Below are positions 54,801 through 61,000 of a stretch of DNA of 64,000 bases, piece by piece. Below the pieces are notes generated by a model. The model saw only the letters and a list, made by a program, of their open reading frames with translations. It ran no database searches and was not told the origin of the DNA. Every line of letters begins with the position of its first letter. The first letter of the stretch is position 1. The stretch comes from CAYXDO01 sp964463485 (GTDB taxonomy: Bacteria > Myxococcota > Kuafuiibacteriia > Kuafuiibacteriales > Kuafuiibacteriaceae). The stretch is taken from positions 1 to 64,000 of the forward strand of contig CAYXDO010000053.1 of the NCBI GenBank assembly GCA_964463485.1. Reading direction: 5' to 3'. The position numbers and the translations under genes are program-made.

Positions 54801-56467
54801 GCCACGCGGAGCGCGCGTGGTTCCTTGGCGTTTCGTTTCAAAGCCCGCACTGCGAGGTCCGAGGCCGTCTTGGAGTCACCGCGCTCGAGCTCGAGCTCGG
54901 CGAGCGGGAGGGTGAGGGTCGGGTCGTCAGGCCGGGCTTTCTGGCCGATCGCTAGGTACTCACGTGCGGCGGACCGAGCCCCGCGTTCGAACATGAGCTT
55001 GCCTAGAGCTCCGTTGGCCTCGGCGTCCTTGGGCGCCAAGCCCACCACGAGCTTCAGCTCGTCTTCTTGTTTCTTCTTGTCGCCGAGCTTTCCGTACGCT
55101 TCGGCCAATACGCGGTGGAGTCGTTCGTCTTTCGGACGGGCCTTGCCGGCCTCGGCGAGGAGCTTGACCGCTTGGGCGACATCACCCTTGGCGAGCACGG
55201 CCTCGCCGAGCCGGAGGTTGGCTTCTTCGTGTCTTGGGTCGAGCTTCAACGTCGCACTCAGCCATCGCTCCGCACGCTCTCCGTTTTTCGCGGCGAGAGC
55301 GGCCTGCGCGACCTTGAACGCGTAGGCGGCGTCGTTCTTGGCGAGCTCCGCGCCCCTCTCGAGGTTCACGAGCGCCTTGCCCCGGGTCTTCTCGTTCTTG
55401 AACAAGCTCTCCCCGACGAGCTTGTTGGCGAGTCCGTGTGCGGCGTCGATCGCGAGCAGCGCCTGCGCGACGTCCGCAGCTTCCCGGTTGGCCTTCGTCC
55501 TCGAGTCGAGCAGCAGACCGAGGTCTGCGGCACCGAGCTTCGCCTTGCCCGCCCACGCGAGCTCCGTCGCCGCCGCCGCGCTCTTTGCGTCGCCCGATTT
55601 GGCGAGCATTCGACCGTGCGAAAGCGAAAGCTCTGCGTCCTTGGGCGCGAGCTTGGCCGCGCGACCGAGCAGCTCCGCGGCGCGTTTGGCGTCGTTCTTC
55701 CCTTCCGCGATCGCGGCGAGCGACTTGTAAACCTCGACGTCCTTCGAACCAGCGTTGGCGAGCGCCTCGAGGTAGGGCTGAGCCGCCGCCCCCCCGTTGG
55801 CCTTGGCCAAGAAGCGCGCGGCCGCCTCGTTCTTGGCGTCCAACGCGAACACGAGCTCGAACCGCGCCTTCGCGGCCGCGGCGTTTCCGGACTTCTCCGC
55901 CCGCTTTGCGAGGTCGAGCTGCAGCGCGAGGTTCTTGCGCCCCTCCGCCGTGTCCGCGGCCAGGCTCAGATATTTTTCGGAGGCTTTGGGGTCGGTCTTC
56001 TCGAGGCCGGTGCCGAGCGCAACCAAGTCCGAGTAGGCGTCGAGCGCCTTGATGCCGTCGGCCTCGCGCAGGAGCTTCGCGGCGTCGGCGAGCTTCTTTT
56101 TCGCCACCTGCGATCGACCCACGACGAGTCGCGCCTCGCGATCCTTTGCGTCCAAAGCAATCACGTGCTCGAGCGCCTTGAGCTCGTCGGCCGGCTTCTT
56201 CAAAGCGCGGTGTGCGTTGGCGAGCCCTCGCCAAGCGGCCAGCGAACGCAGATTTTTCTTCGTGACGGTCGTATAGAGAGGGATCGCCTTCGCAGGCTGC
56301 CCCTCCGCCACGAGCTTGTCCGCCTGCGCGACGAGCTCCGCTTCCGTTGGAGCCGCAACGGTTGCGGGCTTGGGGGGCTCGGCATACGCCGGAGCGGACA
56401 GGGAGGCCGCGCCGATGCCAAGACACAACGCGAGCTCACGACCTGGAATGGACTTCTTTTTAATCAC
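51896..56467 (-). CDS. Giant TPR, double CsgG-like, Pro-rich, C-terminal barrel protein
   Basis: A 1523-residue secreted protein. GTG 56467 has GAGG six bases upstream and gives a signal peptide (LALCLGIGAASLSAPAYA). Residues about 38-870 are TPR-like repeats rich in Ala and Lys. A CsgG/LpoB-like domain starts near residue 892 (VQVGIGNFVNN, then LGIVIAEELTAEFSRIGKIE). A second starts near 1104 (NRLAVGEFRLAG, then MVHEIFQQEHNLIVQEIEAG). Residues 1304-1329 are PPPPPK/EKKPE linkers. The last 170 residues (FQLGYRLETWLIESDR, INFYLGIQLGLIWL, GVTLSAGAGFRL) look like an outer-membrane barrel. The whole would link periplasmic scaffolding, pore-like assembly domains and an outer-membrane anchor. It heads the three-gene operon. 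Confidence 0.8.
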   Translation of the reverse strand: MIKKKSIPGRELALCLGIGAASLSAPAYAEPPKPATVAAPTEAELVAQADKLVAEGQPAKAIPLYTTVTKKNLRSLAAWRGLANAHRALKKPADELKALEHVIALDAKDREARLVVGRSQVAKKKLADAAKLLREADGIKALDAYSDLVALGTGLEKTDPKASEKYLSLAADTAEGRKNLALQLDLAKRAEKSGNAAAAKARFELVFALDAKNEAAARFLAKANGGAAAQPYLEALANAGSKDVEVYKSLAAIAEGKNDAKRAAELLGRAAKLAPKDAELSLSHGRMLAKSGDAKSAAAATELAWAGKAKLGAADLGLLLDSRTKANREAADVAQALLAIDAAHGLANKLVGESLFKNEKTRGKALVNLERGAELAKNDAAYAFKVAQAALAAKNGERAERWLSATLKLDPRHEEANLRLGEAVLAKGDVAQAVKLLAEAGKARPKDERLHRVLAEAYGKLGDKKKQEDELKLVVGLAPKDAEANGALGKLMFERGARSAAREYLAIGQKARPDDPTLTLPLAELELERGDSKTASDLAVRALKRNAKEPRALRVAGLSFHKLQNHKDAVKYLSQLAAADSETNAALGRSRVALNDLAGAQAPLAAAVAALPKDAALGALYTSTLVRLEKYAEATKAGESAIKAGANDPSLLAAVGYSYYRMGDPKRSNQLITQAEARGAKESYIPLVKGENYFKSNDLPAAKAAFEEALKRDPKSGPANFYLGKIAFAQKDMKRAAEHLGRTVQEAPGNLEAQELLGRASLALNDFKTAKGALEKVPMAGKAELLCLRGQAQSGADDARAAEKSFKEALDADPNYFPAVVARGDNYLKLPHWDRAKELYEQAGKLAPTNPEPVAKLAKLHAEMGDVAEAEKAQKRVEKIELQAAEERRKRAKPEEIVQVGIGNFVNNSPSKDFGELGIVIAEELTAEFSRIGKIEVLDRVSLAQQLEAANELAKLDEAVGLEAIDRLQGKIKGMKMAVVGSYLVEGDNIRITAKIVDESSRIKKASVQAGLLTDRGAVQRKVALELAGEAVPLEEADRRALSRPASTSDLGVAGKLAAAREAELAGDVRAARALYQEALAMDASNEDLIKKVKANESRLKERNRLAVGEFRLAGATLTEPWVKELGVSITDQVGTKLAASGSISLVEDPMVHEIFQQEHNLIVQEIEAGSASSGSGMVLEVGGMSAKNEAELEKLYEKMKENLKVNVMVSGRYAISGDRVSIAAKLHDTEAKKDLLTVTEEGNLKELIDVENRLSEKLLRALLGTPTEEEVAKMRAAQEFKDFQAYMASLKDKSKPVEVAKAPEPPPPPKVEEKKPEPPPPPPKVAEKKPEVAAAAPKPEPDDDSKTQEDRFQLGYRLETWLIESDRLPGQTEYGPAFMHGVNWGWDYDRARNNFIFAFLKNGSSDGLQLDASGNAEFSTLRMWEVAWEGDFKLLSGDPFINFYLGIQLGLIWLDETPIIAGQNGWTSDDGQKLVLFGDGHAGVALNPFSWITLYGQAGYTYPTSDLPIQGVTLSAGAGFRL

Positions 56468-56626
56468 GGGGTTCCTCGTGGATGGACATCACGCCGTAAC
56501 CGGCCCAATCGGCAACGTCAAGAAACCAGTCTGGGCAGTGGTGAAAAACCCGTAGACAATACCCGCACGACGCTCCTTCACCCGCTCGGTGTTGAAGCCC
56601 CAGCGGGTCGACTTCTCAAGAGGTGA

Positions 56627-57793
56627 ATGCTACGGATGGCTGACATGGGTCTCGTTGCTTCACCTAAAGATGCCCGAGTTCCGACAGGTTCGAGGGCAGT
56701 CCTCCTGTTTGCCGTGTCCATCTGGTTTCCGCTGGGCTGCGACACGGACGGAACGCCGACGCCCGACGCTGGCGATACGACGACCTGCGTGGACGCCGAT
56801 TGCTCCTCCTACGGCCTCGAGTGCGGCCGAGCCGTTCGAGAAGGGAAATGCCTGCTGTGCGGGAACTGTACCCTGCCAGAGACTTGCGGCGGCGGCGGCC
56901 GCGCCAATCAGTGCGGCTGCACGCCGAAGGCTTGTGACGGCACGATTTGCGGTCAGCTCGACCCTGGCTGCGGCGAAGCGCCCATCATGTGCGAATGCAC
57001 GATGCCCGACACCTGCGGGGGCAGCGGAGTCACCGGAACCTGCGGCAAGACGGTGGCGCTCTACGACGACTGCGATCCGGGCGACAACACCATCGCCTGT
57101 CCGGCCGGCTCGAGGTGCTGCCCGGCCCCGTTCGAAGGGAACCGTTGCTACGAGACCCCAGGAACTGAGTGCGAGCCGCTGCCTGACCTCACCCTGTTGG
57201 ATGGACACTTGAATCCCACGATTTCGGTTCAGACTTATGGCGCCAACTCCTGTGAGTTCGTCAGCGACCAGTGCCTCTACGCCGCCGGCGCTCGACGGCT
57301 CCTCTACTTCGAGACTTGGATGTCGAACGTCGGAACCGCCGACCTCGATCTGGGCAAAGGCGCGGACGACCCGGCGCGATTCGTCTTCGACACGTGTACG
57401 AATCACGAGCACTACCACTTCCAGAGCTTCATGCGGCAGCGCCTACTCACGCTCGACGGACAGCCCGTGGCCGAAGCTCCCGAGCTTCCCAAGCTGGGGT
57501 GGTGCCTCCGAGATACTCAGCGCGTCGACGAGCGATCGGTCCAGACGCCGCACTTCCCGGACGACAGCGCCGACGGGACGTTCGTGACTTCATGCATCGA
57601 CGACCCACAAGGGATCACGATGGGTTGGGCCGACGTGTACGAGGAAGACGACGCCTGCCAGTGGATCGACATCACCGACGTCCCGGCCGGTGACTACCTC
57701 GTGGAGCTCACGGTGAATCCAAATCGGTTGGTCTCCGAGATTCGCTACGACAACAACACACTCACGACGCGTGTCACTATCCCTCCTCCCTGA
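56627..57793 (+). CDS. Lysyl-oxidase-like copper amine oxidase lipoprotein
   Basis: A 388-residue protein. A hydrophobic signal ends in WFPLGC. Residues 53-140 are Cys-rich with two CGGGG/CGGSG-type modules. The C-terminal 200 residues match the lysyl oxidase domain: copper-binding HEHYH at His260, His262 and His264; KLGWCLRDTQ with Lys289 aligned to the quinone-forming Lys of human LOX; GWADVYEEDDACQWIDITDV with Tyr338 aligned to the partner Tyr; then VNPNRLVSEIRYDNN. The family oxidises lysine side chains to aldehydes for cross-linking. All key residues are present. Divergent from the TPR protein. ATG 56627 is used; ATG 56636 and 56645 are alternatives. Confidence 0.85.
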   Translation: MLRMADMGLVASPKDARVPTGSRAVLLFAVSIWFPLGCDTDGTPTPDAGDTTTCVDADCSSYGLECGRAVREGKCLLCGNCTLPETCGGGGRANQCGCTPKACDGTICGQLDPGCGEAPIMCECTMPDTCGGSGVTGTCGKTVALYDDCDPGDNTIACPAGSRCCPAPFEGNRCYETPGTECEPLPDLTLLDGHLNPTISVQTYGANSCEFVSDQCLYAAGARRLLYFETWMSNVGTADLDLGKGADDPARFVFDTCTNHEHYHFQSFMRQRLLTLDGQPVAEAPELPKLGWCLRDTQRVDERSVQTPHFPDDSADGTFVTSCIDDPQGITMGWADVYEEDDACQWIDITDVPAGDYLVELTVNPNRLVSEIRYDNNTLTTRVTIPPP

Positions 57794-57863
57794 CCGGCCG
57801 TGGCCAGGCATCAAGCCCCGGCGCGCTGGACCGCCCGGCTAGTGCTCCATTCGGGAATCGCGT

Positions 57864-57900
57864 CGGGCACGGGCACGGACGGGCACGGGCACGGGCACGG
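57864..57900. repeat. Hexanucleotide array (GGGCAC units)
   Basis: Hexamers of GGGCAC with one 2-base slip. The first 30 bases are the exact reverse complement of 31-60. The 209-base gap 57794-58002 has no other feature, though the giant frame that follows is open through it. Confidence 0.85.
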
Positions 57901-58002
57901 TGCGGCGACCGACACGGACAATACAGCGAGGGCACGACACCAGGCGCGCAACGCAACGAGGGGCATTGCTCATGCCGTCCTGCTACGGTATTTTGCCGCT
58001 CG

Positions 58003-61000
58003 ATGGCGACGGTGAGGGGAACGGTCAGCGAGTCAAACCAAAACGCAGGTGAGCTCCGTTGGATCAGGACCGACAACATCGTGGTTACCGAGCGATCCGA
58101 GGCCCGGCTGCCGCAGGTCCGACGAATTCCGGAGCTCGTAGACGCCATACTCGCCCAAGCGCCCGAGCCCGTGGTCGTCCGCGAGCGCGTCCGCGGTCGC
58201 GGCTTCGAGCTGGCCACCGGCAGCTCGACCCTCGAGGCCCAGGTCGCCCTCGGCGCCCGCTCCGTGCTGGCGCGCGTGGAAACGCGCGACCACGAGACGC
58301 TCGAGAACAACACGCGGCGAAAGGAGCGGAGAGCGCGAAAGGACTCCGTCGTGCAGACGGAGCAGCAGACGCAAGACGAACAGGACCGAAAGGAGCGCCT
58401 CGAACGGCAGGCCCGTCTGTCCACGCCCGTGCCCGAGCCCGACCTCTTCGCGCGCGCCGCCGCCTTCGCCCGCCTGTTTCGAGCCGGTCGCGACCCTCGC
58501 GAGATCCGGACTCTGTTTGGACTCAAACGAACGAGGACGGTAACGCGCAGCCTCGCGCTCGCGCTCGCACCTGTTGAGCTTCAAGCGCTCGCTCGGGAGC
58601 GCCCCGTCCGCGTGACCCAGCCGAACGCGCCCGATCCCGAAGCGCCGAAGCCCGTCGAGTGGTCCTTTGCGCTCCAACGTCTCGACGCTCTCCAGCACGC
58701 CGCCGCGGTGCGCGACGCCGCGCAAGTCCTCGCCCTGAAACGGCCGAGCGGTGAGACCACGCCGGCGTCCACCGATGGGCCGCACGACGCAACGCGAGGA
58801 CTCGGCACCGCGCGACGAGGGGCGCTCCTCGCCGCGAGCCTGACCTTCTTGGTGCTCGCCTCCTGCGAACGGCGACCTGCGCCGAGTGCGCCGTCGACCG
58901 TCGCGACGACCGAGCAAGCGCTCGCCGCCTGCCCGGCCAAGGGCAGCCACCGCCCCGGTGTAGAGTCGTTCGCGGCCAGCTGCTCCTCCGCCGACAACGT
59001 CACCTGCAACTCGAGCTTCTCGGTCACACAGACGAACGTCGAGTCCCTCGCGACGAGCACGCGCTACACGTACAAAGTGTGCAAGCTCACGAGCTCCGCC
59101 GATTTGTCGCACTGGGACCTCGAGCTCACGGGCCTCGCGACCTGCCTCGCGAACCCCGACTGTGCTTCGGACTCAGACTCGGACAGCGACTCCGACACGG
59201 ACACGGACACGGACTCCGCGTCGGAAGCGAGCTCCGACTCCGAACCGGACTCAGACGCTGACACGGAGTCAGACTCGGACTCAGACTCAGATTCGGACTC
59301 GGACTCAGAAACGGAATCCGATTCCGACAGCGACTCGGACTCGGACAGCGACTCCGGCTCGACGTGCCCAGCCACCGATCCGGCCGAGGCCCTTGCCGCC
59401 GCCTTCCAAGGCTGCACGATCGAGTCCCCGCGCTCCGGTGAATCGTGCACGCTCCAGGTCTCGCATCCGGACCCGACGACCCAAATCACTGGCGTGAAGT
59501 ACGAGGCCTCGGTGGGCGACGGAGAATGTCGCAATTTCACACTCACCCTCTCGAACGACGCCCTTGCGAGCAACTTCACCTTCGGCTCGGGCCCTGGGAT
59601 CGCATCCACCAAGCAAGGGAATCAGGATATTACGCGATCGAATCGACCCACGCCAGGGTATGTCTGCTTACCCCAGGCCCCCGCGTGCGTCCCGGTGACG
59701 CCCACCGTCGTCACCGCGATGGACGACAGCTACTCCACTCCGGAGAGTACGCCTCTGGACGTTGCCGCTCCAGGCGTGCTTGGCAACGACTCGAGCTCCA
59801 CCGGCGGTGTCCTCAGCGCCTCGCTCGTGGACCCTCCGCAGTTCGGCGTCGTCTCGCTCGCCCCAGACGGCTCGTTCTCAATCCTTCCAAACTCGCTGTA
59901 CGAAGGTCCGGACCAGTTTTCCTATCGCGCAACTCATCCCTCAGGGGCCTCGGACGTGGCGACCGTCTACCTCGACCTCACCCACGTCAACCACCCGCCG
60001 ATCGCCATCGACGACCACTACGAGACCCAAGAGTCGACCCCTCTGGTGATCCCAATCCCCGGCGTGCTCGGCAACGACGCCGACAATGACTCGGATACTC
60101 TCTTTGCCCTACTCAGCACGCCCCCGACCTACGGCGCGATCAGCCTCGAGGTCAGCGGCGCGTTCTCCTACTTGCCTTACTCTGGTGTCTCCGGCGTCGT
60201 GGACTCATTCAGCTACGAGGCGCATGACTCGACGAGCTTCGACTCAGCCACGGTCTTCATCACCATCCCAGCCACACCCCACGCGCCGGTCGCCAACCCC
60301 GATGAGTACACCCTCGACAAGAACACGACCCTGTCCGTGCCGGATCCCGGAGTCCTCCTCAACGATCACGACCAGGACGGTCAGGCCCTCACCGCCACGC
60401 TGGTGTCAGGCCCCTTCCACGGCACGCTCACCCTGGCCCCTGCGGGGGGCCTCGTTTACACTCCGTTCCCTTTGTATACTGGACCGGATACGGCGACCTA
60501 CGCCGCCAGCGACGGCGCCCTCTCCGCCACCGCCGACCTCCTTTTCCACGTGCTCGAGACCAACCGGCCGCCGATCGCCGTCAACGACCTCTACACGACT
60601 CCGGAGCACGCCACGCTCGGCATTCCAGCCCCAGGCGTGGGTCTCAACGACGCGGATCCCGACAACGACCCGCTCACCTTCCGCTTGCTGAGCGGCCCCG
60701 CCCAAGGTGCGCTGACGATCTTCCCGGATGGCAGCCTCTCCTACGACCCCAGCCAACCCGGCACCTACGGCGCGGTCTACGAAGTCTCCGACGGCCAACT
60801 CACCGCCACCGCCATCCTCACCCTCGTGGTGACACCCGTCGACGACCCGCCGACCTGCAACCCAGACTTCTACGCGATCGGAGAAAATGACACTCTCATC
60901 ACCGGCGCGCCCGGAGTCCTCGGCAACGACGCCGATCCCGAGAATGTCGCACTCACGACCCAGGCGCTCAGCCCGCCGGCCAACGCGCCCAACGACCTGC

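Noticed and set aside
55067..56626. Plus-strand open frame of 519 codons
   Set aside because: Antisense to the TPR region; its Arg/Leu-rich periodicity mirrors the TPR repeats.
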